Assembly: GCA_028285285.1 (NCBI GenBank)
Contig: JANQPW010000322.1
Span: 1 to 5,121, forward strand
From: Silvanigrellales bacterium
GTDB taxonomy: Bacteria; Bdellovibrionota_B; Oligoflexia; Silvanigrellales; Silvanigrellaceae
DNA length: 5,121 nt
Reading direction: 5' to 3'
Below, in pieces: positions 1-5,121 of this stretch. Numbering within the stretch: the first letter of the stretch is position 1; each line of letters starts with the position of its first letter. The translations under genes and the position numbers were made by a program. Below the pieces are notes generated by a model. It saw only the letters and a list, made by a program, of their open reading frames with translations. It made no database searches and had not been told where the DNA came from.

Positions 1-140
1 TCGATCAAATGGATGCTGAAGGCTTTGGTGCCTGCTCCAATCATGGAGAGTGCGAGGCTGTTTGCCCCAAAAGCATCTCCATTTTGAACATTGCTCACAC
101 CCGGCGAGAATACCTGCGAGGTGCCCTGGTCAAAGACTGA
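1..140 (+). CDS. sdhB: Succinate dehydrogenase/fumarate reductase iron-sulfur subunit, C-terminal fragment
   Basis: This is the last 45 codons of a gene that begins before the window; the first complete codon is at 3 and the TGA is at 138-140. The visible peptide begins DQMDAEGFGACSNHGECEAV and continues with CPKSISILNIAHTRREYL. It shows the C-x5-C-x3-CP pattern (visible residues 11, 17 and 21), which in SdhB/FrdB ligates the [3Fe-4S] cluster and the last cysteine of the [4Fe-4S] cluster. The subunit passes electrons from the flavoprotein subunit to quinone at the cytoplasmic membrane (family knowledge). The tail resembles the non-E. coli type SdhB (form G-x-C-x-N-x-G-x-C-E followed by CPK) rather than the E. 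coli type. sdhA and sdhC would be expected upstream, outside the window. The stop codon overlaps the ribosome binding site of the next gene, which suggests co-transcription. Fumarate reductase cannot be excluded from this fragment. Confidence 0.88.
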   Translation, partial: DQMDAEGFGACSNHGECEAVCPKSISILNIAHTRREYLRGALVKD

Positions 141-144
141 GGAG
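140..144 (+). promoter_or_regulatory. Ribosome binding site fixing the amidotransferase start at 151
   Basis: AGGAG lies six bases before the ATG at 151 and shares its first base with the sdhB stop codon. The ATG at 91, which opens the same frame, has no such site, lies inside sdhB and would put 20 residues ahead of the catalytic cysteine. Confidence 0.85.
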
Positions 145-150
145 AGCTCC

Positions 151-1023
151 ATGTGCCGCCTCTTTGGATTTCGTTCCGTGATTCCCAGCCAGGTCCATTC
201 TAGCTTGGTGGGCGCAGAAAACGCTCTTGCTCAACAAAGCACCGCACACCCCGACGGCTGGGGTGTGGCCTACTATCAAGGCGGCTGCCCCCACATCGTG
301 AAAAGCGTGCAAACCGCGGTTCACGATCACCTCTTTCAACAAGTTTCAGGAGTTGTGTCTGCGGAAACAGTTGTGGCTCATTTGAGAAAAGCCACCCTGG
401 GAGACATGAGCATTGTGGACACTCACCCCTTTCAATTTGGACGATGGGTTTTTGCCCACAATGGCAATGTGAAGGGGTTCTCAAAAATCAAAACTCAACT
501 TGTTCAAGAAATCGCGCCTGTGTTCCGCCGCTTCCTTCTTGGGAACACCGATTCAGAGGTGTTTTTCCTGCTCATTATTTCCTATTTGTCGCGGCACGTG
601 GATGTGCATCGCCAAGACATCGACGTGCAGCATGTCATCGAAGCCGCCAAACAGGCCATGGAGTTTATCTGCACCCACTGCGAGGTCAAAGGAGACATTG
701 ATGGGTGCCCTCAGGAAACTTACCTTTCCTTTGTGCTCACGAATGGTCAAACCATTGTGGGGCATCATGGTGGCCAAAGCCTCCACTGGAGCACCTACAA
801 GACGCGCTGTTCCCAGCGAGACACTTGCCCCTTCCTTGGGCCTTCCTGCGAAGCGGCTTCACCCAATGGCTACATCAATCATCTGCTCATTTCGAGCGAG
901 CCACTCAGCGGGGAAAACATTTGGCTGCCCCTGGCATATGGTGACATTGTGGGTGTGGATCGGCGCATGCTTTTGGTGACCGATCGCTTTGACTATGGCC
1001 CCTATCTCAACTCACAGCCTTGA
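151..1023 (+). CDS. Class II glutamine amidotransferase, YafJ-like (GATase_4 type)
   Basis: The 290-residue protein starts MCRLFGFRS. Removal of Met1 exposes Cys2, the N-terminal nucleophile that hydrolyses glutamine to glutamate and ammonia in class II (Ntn) amidotransferases. This requirement and the AGGAG site upstream decide the start at 151. Further family motifs are visible: HPDGWGVAYY (33-42), AHLRKATLG (76-84), THPF (91-94), AHNGN (102-106) with the oxyanion-hole Asn-Gly, and GNTDSE (131-136) for glutamine binding. There is no second synthetase or phosphoribosyltransferase domain, so it is a stand-alone amidotransferase like YafJ; the ammonia acceptor is unknown. The C-terminal half has six cysteines (174, 177, 186, 220, 226, 233). 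The stretch SSEPLSGENIWL (248-259) also looks family-typical. No signal peptide, so cytoplasmic. It begins 10 bases after sdhB. EgtC-like ergothioneine function is a weaker alternative, with no egt neighbours visible. Confidence 0.9.
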   Translation: MCRLFGFRSVIPSQVHSSLVGAENALAQQSTAHPDGWGVAYYQGGCPHIVKSVQTAVHDHLFQQVSGVVSAETVVAHLRKATLGDMSIVDTHPFQFGRWVFAHNGNVKGFSKIKTQLVQEIAPVFRRFLLGNTDSEVFFLLIISYLSRHVDVHRQDIDVQHVIEAAKQAMEFICTHCEVKGDIDGCPQETYLSFVLTNGQTIVGHHGGQSLHWSTYKTRCSQRDTCPFLGPSCEAASPNGYINHLLISSEPLSGENIWLPLAYGDIVGVDRRMLLVTDRFDYGPYLNSQP

Positions 1024-1063
1024 CAGTGGTGGCCTTTGCCATGAAAGATGATGCCTGTATTGA
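1020..1063 (+). promoter_or_regulatory. Possible weak promoter ahead of the phosphoglycerate mutase gene
   Basis: A perfect TTGACA sits at 1020-1025, overlapping the amidotransferase stop codon. At 16-18 base spacing only poor -10 matches follow (for example TGAAAG at 1042-1047). A second pair, TTGCCA (1036-1041) and TATTGA (1058-1063), is 16 bases apart but the -10 matches TATAAT at only three positions. This is the longest gap in the plus-strand gene run (64 bases), so a promoter is plausible but unproven. Confidence 0.2.
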
Positions 1064-1076
1064 AGCTGCGTCAAAA

Positions 1077-1081
1077 AAGGA
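1077..1081 (+). promoter_or_regulatory. Ribosome binding site of the phosphoglycerate mutase gene
   Basis: AAGGA in an A-rich stretch, six bases before the ATG at 1088. It supports the start that places the RHG catalytic motif at residues 8-10, as in the family. Confidence 0.75.
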
Positions 1082-1087
1082 AAAGTT

Positions 1088-1696
1088 ATGGCAAAATTGG
1101 TGGTTGTGAGACATGGGCAAAGTGTGTGGAATCTCGAAAACCGCTTCACGGGTTGGGTTGACGTTGAACTCTCTGAAAATGGTGTGAATGAGGCTCAGGA
1201 GGCGGGAAAAAAACTGGCAGGAATGAGTTTTGCCCACCTGTTCACTTCGGAACTCAAACGTGCCCAGGAGACCGCACGCCTGGCGCTGGAAAGTGGTCAG
1301 CTTGGTGATCTCCCCACGTCTTCAGACAAGGCTTTGAACGAGCGGCACTACGGCGAACTTCAAGGCCTCAACAAAGACGAGACCCGAAAGAAATATGGCG
1401 ATGAGCAGGTGCTGCAATGGCGGCGCAGCTACCACACCCGCCCCCCCGGAGGCGAGAACCTCGCCGACACCGTGGAGCGGGTGTTGCCCTACTATGAAAA
1501 GAATATCGAACCTCTGCTCAAGGCTGGAAAAGACGTGCTTGTGGTGGCCCATGGCAACTCACTTCGCGCACTGGTGAAGCATCTCGAATCTCTGAGTGAA
1601 GATGAAATTCTCAAAGTGGAGATCCCCACCGGCACGCCCATTGTTTACGATCTCGATGATCAGGGAAAGGTGAAGGAAAAAGTCGTGCTAGAATGA
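1088..1696 (+). CDS. gpmA: 2,3-bisphosphoglycerate-dependent phosphoglycerate mutase, short form
   Basis: This enzyme interconverts 3-phosphoglycerate and 2-phosphoglycerate in glycolysis and gluconeogenesis through a phosphohistidine intermediate. It has 202 residues, against about 250 for E. coli GpmA. Visible signature: VVRHGQSVWN (6-15) with Arg8 and the phosphorylated His9, FTGWVDVELSENG (20-32), TSELKRAQETA (53-63) with Arg58, LNERHYGELQG (83-93) with the acid Glu85, WRRS (111-114), and VVAHGNSLRALV (152-163) with His155. IPTGTPIVYDLD (179-190) matches the usual C-terminal strand. All catalytic residues are present. It lacks about 25 residues between WRRS and the following PPGGENL, and also the C-terminal tail of the long enzymes. 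The full set of GpmA motifs argues against a cobalamin phosphatase or a broad-specificity histidine phosphatase. The stop overlaps an ATG (ATGA, 1693-1696), but the next gene probably starts at 1741. Confidence 0.93.
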   Translation: MAKLVVVRHGQSVWNLENRFTGWVDVELSENGVNEAQEAGKKLAGMSFAHLFTSELKRAQETARLALESGQLGDLPTSSDKALNERHYGELQGLNKDETRKKYGDEQVLQWRRSYHTRPPGGENLADTVERVLPYYEKNIEPLLKAGKDVLVVAHGNSLRALVKHLESLSEDEILKVEIPTGTPIVYDLDDQGKVKEKVVLE

Positions 1697-1729
1697 CACC
1701 AGTCGAAATGATAGCCGCAGAGAAGCGAA

Positions 1730-1735
1730 AGGGAG
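1730..1735 (+). promoter_or_regulatory. Ribosome binding site fixing the first lipoprotein start at 1741
   Basis: AGGGAG lies five bases before the ATG at 1741. The in-frame ATG at 1693 has no purine-rich site in front and would put a charged 16-residue extension before the signal peptide. Confidence 0.75.
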
Positions 1736-1740
1736 AAGCG

Positions 1741-2613
1741 ATGCGTCACACACCCACATTAGCCTGGGTCGTAGCCCTTGGGCTCGGCAACGCCTGTGTT
1801 CGCAACGAAAACCACACAAAGGCCTCGAATTATGTGCCAACCTCTCTAATGGATTCGGAGGCTCAGGGGCCCACGGAGCAACAGCTCCAGTGCGTTGCAG
1901 AGCTCAAGAGCAGGGGAGCTGAGGTGCTGGCTGAAAAACCCACGCTGAACGCAAATGCAGATTGGCCCCAGCAGCTCGACAACATGGTCCTTCAGAGCCG
2001 GAACACAGAAATTCTCCATTTTCACAACTACACAAACTCAGAAGTCTATTGGATAGAAGACAAAACAGTCCAGATCGCCCACCCTCACAACGAGTTTTTC
2101 TTGCACAACTTGGGCTTGAATCAACTGACAACAGGATCTCAAAACTGGGTTCTTCACGTCAACAACCAGGGGCAGAACTTCACACCCACAGATCTCAACA
2201 AGCCCACAATTGACGTTAAAACCATGAAAGAAACGGTCAAAGACGAGGCCTATTTTCATTTTCCCAGAGACACCTTCATCAAAACCGAAGAGCAACTCTC
2301 ACTTTTCAGGTCTCTCCTCAAGGCCAAAGAAAAGCACAAAGGACTCAAGGAAGGGAGCACTTACGAAGCCGCACTATGGTTGCTCAAGAATCGGTCGAGA
2401 CCGGTTTATTTCTGGAAAAACCATGACCAAACCAAGCTCGATGCCGGCTACGTGCTGGGCCTGCGCTTCACAGGACGCAATCTCTCGAGTCTCAGCTCCG
2501 ATCTCGTTGCCATTTTGGCGAGAGACGATGCAGAGCTGTTGTTTCCAGCGCGGCTCATAGTCACACTCAACGCCAAATACTTGAGTGTCGTGTGCAAACA
2601 CGACGAGATATGA
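1741..2613 (+). CDS. Putative lipoprotein of unknown family, paralogue of the next gene
   Basis: I do not recognise this 290-residue protein. The N-terminus (MRHTPTLAWVVALGLGNAC) has a basic start, a hydrophobic core and Ala-Cys at 18-19, which reads as a loose lipobox (G-N-A-C). A hydrophilic linker (20-48) follows, then a soluble domain from about 49 to the end, so it probably faces the periplasm or the surface. Motifs shared with the neighbour at 2647: C51, KPTLNA or similar (66-71), DW (74-75), NYTN (96-99), LGLN (124-127), QNWV (134-137), HFP (173-175), EQLSLF (184-189), EAA-x-W (209-213), YFW (223-225), LD (233-234), YV-x-GLRF (237-243), VAILARD (256-262), FP-x-RL (268-272) and C285. 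The only cysteines are 19, 51 and 285. The ATG at 1693 overlaps the gpmA stop and is an alternative start, but 1741 has the better ribosome site and the signal peptide. A cleaved non-lipid signal peptide is the main alternative to a lipoprotein. Confidence 0.8.
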   Translation: MRHTPTLAWVVALGLGNACVRNENHTKASNYVPTSLMDSEAQGPTEQQLQCVAELKSRGAEVLAEKPTLNANADWPQQLDNMVLQSRNTEILHFHNYTNSEVYWIEDKTVQIAHPHNEFFLHNLGLNQLTTGSQNWVLHVNNQGQNFTPTDLNKPTIDVKTMKETVKDEAYFHFPRDTFIKTEEQLSLFRSLLKAKEKHKGLKEGSTYEAALWLLKNRSRPVYFWKNHDQTKLDAGYVLGLRFTGRNLSSLSSDLVAILARDDAELLFPARLIVTLNAKYLSVVCKHDEI

Positions 2614-2635
2614 CGCTGCGAACAGCACCTGAAGC

Positions 2636-2641
2636 GGGGAG
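2636..2641 (+). promoter_or_regulatory. Ribosome binding site of the second lipoprotein gene
   Basis: GGGGAG lies five bases before the ATG at 2647. It is nearly the same sequence and spacing as the site of the upstream paralogue, which suits a duplication that carried the translation start along. Confidence 0.75.
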
Positions 2642-2646
2642 AAACC

Positions 2647-3510
2647 ATGCATCGATTTTCGCTCTTCAAATGCGCCCTTGTTGCAACAGTGCTCGGTCCC
2701 GGCTTTGCTTGTGTTCCCGGCAGGGGCAAAACAACAACGACCTCGAAGGGCGCCTCCACCTCTCCGGCTGAACAAAGCGCAGTAGCTCCCTCGCAGCAGC
2801 AAGCCGAATGCATCCGTCAGCTCAAAACCGACGGAGCAACAGTGATCACGGAAAATCCCACACTGAACGCCGACTCAGATTGGCAGCAACAGCTCGAAAG
2901 AATGGTCGCTGGCACCCCAGACACCAAGATCCGAGAGTTTCTCAACTACACGAATGCCGATGTTCACCTCAAGAATGACTCTAATTCAGGGCAAAAAACT
3001 CCTGACGCAGGGTCGTATGTCTCCAACCTTGGCCTCAACAGGCAAACAACGCCGCCGCAGAACTGGGTGTTCCACTACCTCATCGGCGAAGTGAACCGCA
3101 CTCAGCCACTGGGTCCGGCCGCACTCAACACAGAGTTCATGCTGTCGAAGAAAAGTGCCGAAGAATATCATCACTTTCCAAAATCTAAGCTCATTGAAAG
3201 CGTGGAGCAGCTTTCGCTTTTTGAGGAGTATCTTCAAGAGCTCGATGTGGAAGAAACCATCACCCTCTTTGAGGCGGCAAAGTGGTATCTGGGATCGCGT
3301 CCAGGCCCCATTTATTTTTGGGACAGCAGGCAAAACAAGCGACTGGACACAGCCTACGTTCAAGGTCTTCGCTTTTGGCACGCCAAACCAGGAGAACTGG
3401 GCGCAAGGGTTGCTGTGATCTTGGCCCGCGACGAACCGCAGTTGCAGTTTCCCAAGCGGTTGATGCGTTCTGTCAAATTCATTGACGAGCATGTTCCCTG
3501 CCGCAACTGA
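2647..3510 (+). CDS. Putative lipoprotein of unknown family, second paralogue
   Basis: I do not recognise this 287-residue protein either. Its signal-like N-terminus (MHRFSLFKCALVATVLGPGFAC) ends in Ala-Cys at 21-22, the same arrangement as in the upstream paralogue. A Thr/Ser/Pro/Gln-rich linker (23-52) follows, typical of a lipoprotein tether. The domain begins with C55 and carries ENPTLNAD (69-76), DW (78-79), NYTN (100-103), LGLN (128-131), PQNWVFH (137-143), HHFP (175-178), VEQLSLF (186-192), EAAKW (209-213), PIYFW (221-225), RLD (232-234), AYVQGLRF (236-243), VAVILARD (255-262), FPKRL (268-272) and ends VPCRN with C285. Identity to the first paralogue is roughly 40% by eye, highest near the start and in the last 80 residues. 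The middle (about 108-170) is divergent, with small length differences. It lies 33 bases downstream, so the two are probably co-transcribed and may work together. No enzymatic motif is evident. Confidence 0.82.
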   Translation: MHRFSLFKCALVATVLGPGFACVPGRGKTTTTSKGASTSPAEQSAVAPSQQQAECIRQLKTDGATVITENPTLNADSDWQQQLERMVAGTPDTKIREFLNYTNADVHLKNDSNSGQKTPDAGSYVSNLGLNRQTTPPQNWVFHYLIGEVNRTQPLGPAALNTEFMLSKKSAEEYHHFPKSKLIESVEQLSLFEEYLQELDVEETITLFEAAKWYLGSRPGPIYFWDSRQNKRLDTAYVQGLRFWHAKPGELGARVAVILARDEPQLQFPKRLMRSVKFIDEHVPCRN

Positions 3511-3541
3511 GGCAGGCTCAGAAAACCGACGCTCTGAAACT

Positions 3542-5121
3542 TTAGTTGATCGCAGGCACGCGAATGAGATCACCCTTGCGAATAAGGTTGCTATTGAGAT
3601 CGTTGAGGCGCTTCAGAGTGCGGGCTGAAGACTTAAACTTCCGCGCGATTTTGTAGAGGCTGTCTCCATTTTTCACGCGATAAAACACATATTCCGATTG
3701 TTTCGAAGCGGATGAAGTCGCAGCCGCCACCTTCTTTTCTGCAATGGGGGCTGCGCCCGCCACTTTCAAGCGCTTTCCGGGGTAAATCCGAGAACTGCGG
3801 AGCTTATTGACCTTCTTAAGCTCAGACACAGACATACCGTAGGCGTTGGCGATCTTGTACAAAGATTCGCCCCGCCGCACAACATGGGTCTCCGTCGCCG
3901 GCCGACCCGAGCTTCGGCTTTTGGCCACCCCACCCGTTGAACGAGACAAAACCAGTTTCTTTCCAGGATGGATGCGATTGGAGCCCAGGTTGTTGAGGCG
4001 CTTGAGCTGCCGCACCGTCATTCCATAGCGCTTGGCAATGGTGTAGAGGCTTTCTCCCCGGCGCACGCGGTGCCACTCCACGCCCTGGGCCACGATGCCC
4101 TCTTTCAAATTCTTTTTGCGCTGATCGTGAAGCTGATCTTGAATGGTAGCCACGGCTTCAACACGATCAGCCGGAACCCACAGCGTGTAACCTTTGCCCG
4201 TCGCGGGAATGCGGTTCATCAAAAGGTGAGGGTTCAACTTCTTCAAAACACTGCGGTCGATCTCAGCAATCTTGGCCACATCTCGCAACCGCAAAGCCGT
4301 GGGCACTTCAACCCCAGCAACCTCGGGAAGAGCCTCCACATCGTTGGCCACAAACCCGTATTGTTCCCTGTTTTTGGCAATGATCACGGCTGCAAGATAC
4401 TTTGGCACATAGTGACGGGTTTCTTTGGGAAGCATCTTCTTTTCAGAGAGTTCCCAAAAATCACGAGATCGACCCTTGAAAATCGCACGCACAACCCGGT
4501 ACTCCCCGCAATTGTAGGCGGCCATGGCCAAATACCAATTGTTGAAGATGTTGTGCAAATCGGTGAGGTACTGTGCTGCTGCATGGGTGGAACGCACGGG
4601 ATCGCGCCGCTCATCAACCACGCGGTTCACAGCAAGGCCGTAGCGTCTTCCTGTGGCACGGATGAACTGCCAAATTCCCTGAGCACCCGCCCGGGAGCGA
4701 GCACTCGTGACGAACCCACTCTCAATCAACGCAAGGTAATGCAGATCTTCGGGAACACCGTGCTCGTTGAGAACGGGGCGCACAATGGGCAAATACATGT
4801 CGGCACGATCGAGGTGGCGCTGGAACCGAGCCCTACCTCGGCCCGTGAAGTAGTCAATCCACCACTGCACACGCTCGTTGATCACAACGGGGATCTCGTT
4901 TTCGGTGGCGGGCTCTTCAACCACCTCGGTGTCGTCAACCGAGGTGGCCTCCACTTCTTCCTCTACGGTTTCATCGAGCAGATTCTCACCACCAAGCTCA
5001 GGAATGTGCTGCGAGCTGTCTGACAGTTCAACCCCACCATCGGCCACATGCTCGGGGTCAAGAGCGAGATCTCCTGCCCCTGCAAAATCGGCACGGTCGG
5101 GTTGAGGCTCAACGGCAGGTT
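3542..5121 (-). CDS. mltD: MltD-type membrane-bound lytic murein transglycosylase with three LysM repeats, N-terminus beyond the window
   Basis: The product cleaves the MurNAc-GlcNAc bond of peptidoglycan, forming 1,6-anhydro ends, in the periplasm (family knowledge). Residues are numbered from the GTG at 5047. An acidic stretch (about 7-52) precedes the SLT/lysozyme-like domain (about 84-200). This contains HYLALIESGF (103-112) with catalytic Glu109, AGAQGIWQF (120-128), TGRRYGL (132-138), VDERRDP (144-150) and AYNCGE (177-182). RHYVPKYLAAVIIAKN (211-226) follows as in MltD. A degenerate LysM-like stretch lies at about 250-292, then LysM repeats at 325-368, 387-430 and 452-500 for glycan binding, joined by Ser/Ala/Lys-rich linkers. 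The frame is open from 5047 through the right edge, adding 24 more acidic residues, and the GTG has no ribosome site. So the real start and the signal peptide lie outside. All parts seen are intact; it converges on the lipoprotein genes. Confidence 0.93.
   Translation of the reverse strand, partial: PAVEPQPDRADFAGAGDLALDPEHVADGGVELSDSSQHIPELGGENLLDETVEEEVEATSVDDTEVVEEPATENEIPVVINERVQWWIDYFTGRGRARFQRHLDRADMYLPIVRPVLNEHGVPEDLHYLALIESGFVTSARSRAGAQGIWQFIRATGRRYGLAVNRVVDERRDPVRSTHAAAQYLTDLHNIFNNWYLAMAAYNCGEYRVVRAIFKGRSRDFWELSEKKMLPKETRHYVPKYLAAVIIAKNREQYGFVANDVEALPEVAGVEVPTALRLRDVAKIAEIDRSVLKKLNPHLLMNRIPATGKGYTLWVPADRVEAVATIQDQLHDQRKKNLKEGIVAQGVEWHRVRRGESLYTIAKRYGMTVRQLKRLNNLGSNRIHPGKKLVLSRSTGGVAKSRSSGRPATETHVVRRGESLYKIANAYGMSVSELKKVNKLRSSRIYPGKRLKVAGAAPIAEKKVAAATSSASKQSEYVFYRVKNGDSLYKIARKFKSSARTLKRLNDLNSNLIRKGDLIRVPAIN
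3548..4075 (-). repeat. Three LysM peptidoglycan-binding repeats in the transglycosylase gene
   Basis: Three units of about 44-49 codons (4075-3944, 3889-3758 and 3694-3548). Each has the form V-x-x-G-(E/D)-SLY-x-IA, then LK-x-(L/V)-N, then a short G-(K/D) turn before the last strand. Repeats 1 and 2 share RRGESLY and PGK; repeat 3 is more diverged (KNGDSLY, RKGDLI). The conservation is at protein level; the DNA is not a recent repeat. Confidence 0.88.
4921..4947. repeat. Perfect 10-bp inverted repeat with 7-base loop inside the transglycosylase gene
   Basis: CCACCTCGGT (4921-4930) is the exact reverse complement of ACCGAGGTGG (4938-4947), with GTCGTCA between. It lies in the codons for the acidic N-terminal stretch (VEATSVDDTEVVEE). 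No T-run follows on either strand, so it is not a standard intrinsic terminator. Confidence 0.8.

Larger units (their letters stand above)
1741..3510 (+). repeat. Tandem gene duplication (two diverged paralogues)
   Basis: The two adjacent genes encode proteins of 290 and 287 residues with the same order: signal, linker, Cys, domain, terminal Cys. Shared motifs run in the same order through the whole domain. The stretch from residue 209 to 272 aligns with no gap and with identical numbering in both. The copies have diverged well beyond recent duplication. Confidence 0.85.

Noticed and set aside
91..150. Upstream ATG start for the amidotransferase
   Set aside because: It lies in the sdhB coding sequence and would bury the catalytic Cys that must be N-terminal after Met removal. 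The ATG at 151 has a good ribosome site.
1029..1042. Small inverted repeat TGGC-CTTT-GCCA in the gap before gpmA
   Set aside because: A 4-bp stem with no T-run is too weak to be called a terminator or an operator.
2374..2802. Minus-strand open frame spanning the end of the first lipoprotein gene and the start of the second
   Set aside because: It crosses two well-supported plus-strand genes with ribosome sites and conserved protein motifs; its translation is Cys/Arg-rich and looks like a shadow.
3507..3537. Possible terminator between the convergent genes (CTGAG-GCAGG-CTCAG at 3507-3521, and TCAGA/TCTGA at 3518-3537)
   Set aside because: Both stems are only 5 bp and neither is followed by a T-run on either strand. 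I see no convincing intrinsic terminator in the 31-base gap.
4871..4890. CGTTG-ATCA-CAACG inverted repeat in the transglycosylase gene
   Set aside because: A 5-bp stem inside conserved coding sequence is expected by chance.
3968..5023. A 351-codon open frame on the plus strand opposite the transglycosylase gene
   Set aside because: It is antisense to a gene with clear SLT and LysM motifs, has no properly spaced ribosome binding site, and its translation has no recognisable domain. It is explained by the codon bias of the true gene.

Overview
The window is ordinary, gene-dense bacterial chromosome with no RNA genes, mobile elements or CRISPR. It holds four complete genes and two genes cut by the window edges. 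The C-terminus of the succinate dehydrogenase iron-sulfur subunit, a YafJ-like class II glutamine amidotransferase, a murein lytic transglycosylase with three LysM repeats and two probable lipoproteins point to a Gram-negative bacterium. The protein style (amidotransferase N-terminus, non-E. coli type SdhB tail, loose lipoboxes) suggests a former-Deltaproteobacteria lineage such as Myxococcota or Bdellovibrionota. That placement is only an impression.

Layout, plus strand: the end of sdhB (1-140), a class II glutamine amidotransferase (151-1023), a short-form 2,3-bisphosphoglycerate-dependent phosphoglycerate mutase (1088-1696), then two related secreted or lipid-anchored proteins of unknown family (1741-2613 and 2647-3510). 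Gaps are 10, 64, 44 and 33 bases and four of the starts have good ribosome binding sites, so the run could be one transcript. A perfect TTGACA in the 64-base gap leaves open a separate promoter for the mutase. Minus strand: an MltD-type lytic transglycosylase (3542 to beyond 5121) converges on the last lipoprotein gene, with only 31 bases between the stops.

How the genes fit together: sdhB (TCA cycle/respiration) and the mutase (glycolysis/gluconeogenesis) are central metabolism. The amidotransferase has an unknown acceptor. The two lipoproteins and the transglycosylase belong to the cell envelope. There is no clear single pathway.

The least explained content is the tandem lipoprotein pair. 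The two proteins share a cysteine near the start and another at the very end of the mature domain, a gapless 64-residue block with many invariant aromatic and charged residues, and no family I recognise. Two start sites were corrected from the longest reading frames (amidotransferase to 151, first lipoprotein to 1741). The transglycosylase frame is open through the right edge, so its true N-terminus is outside the window.
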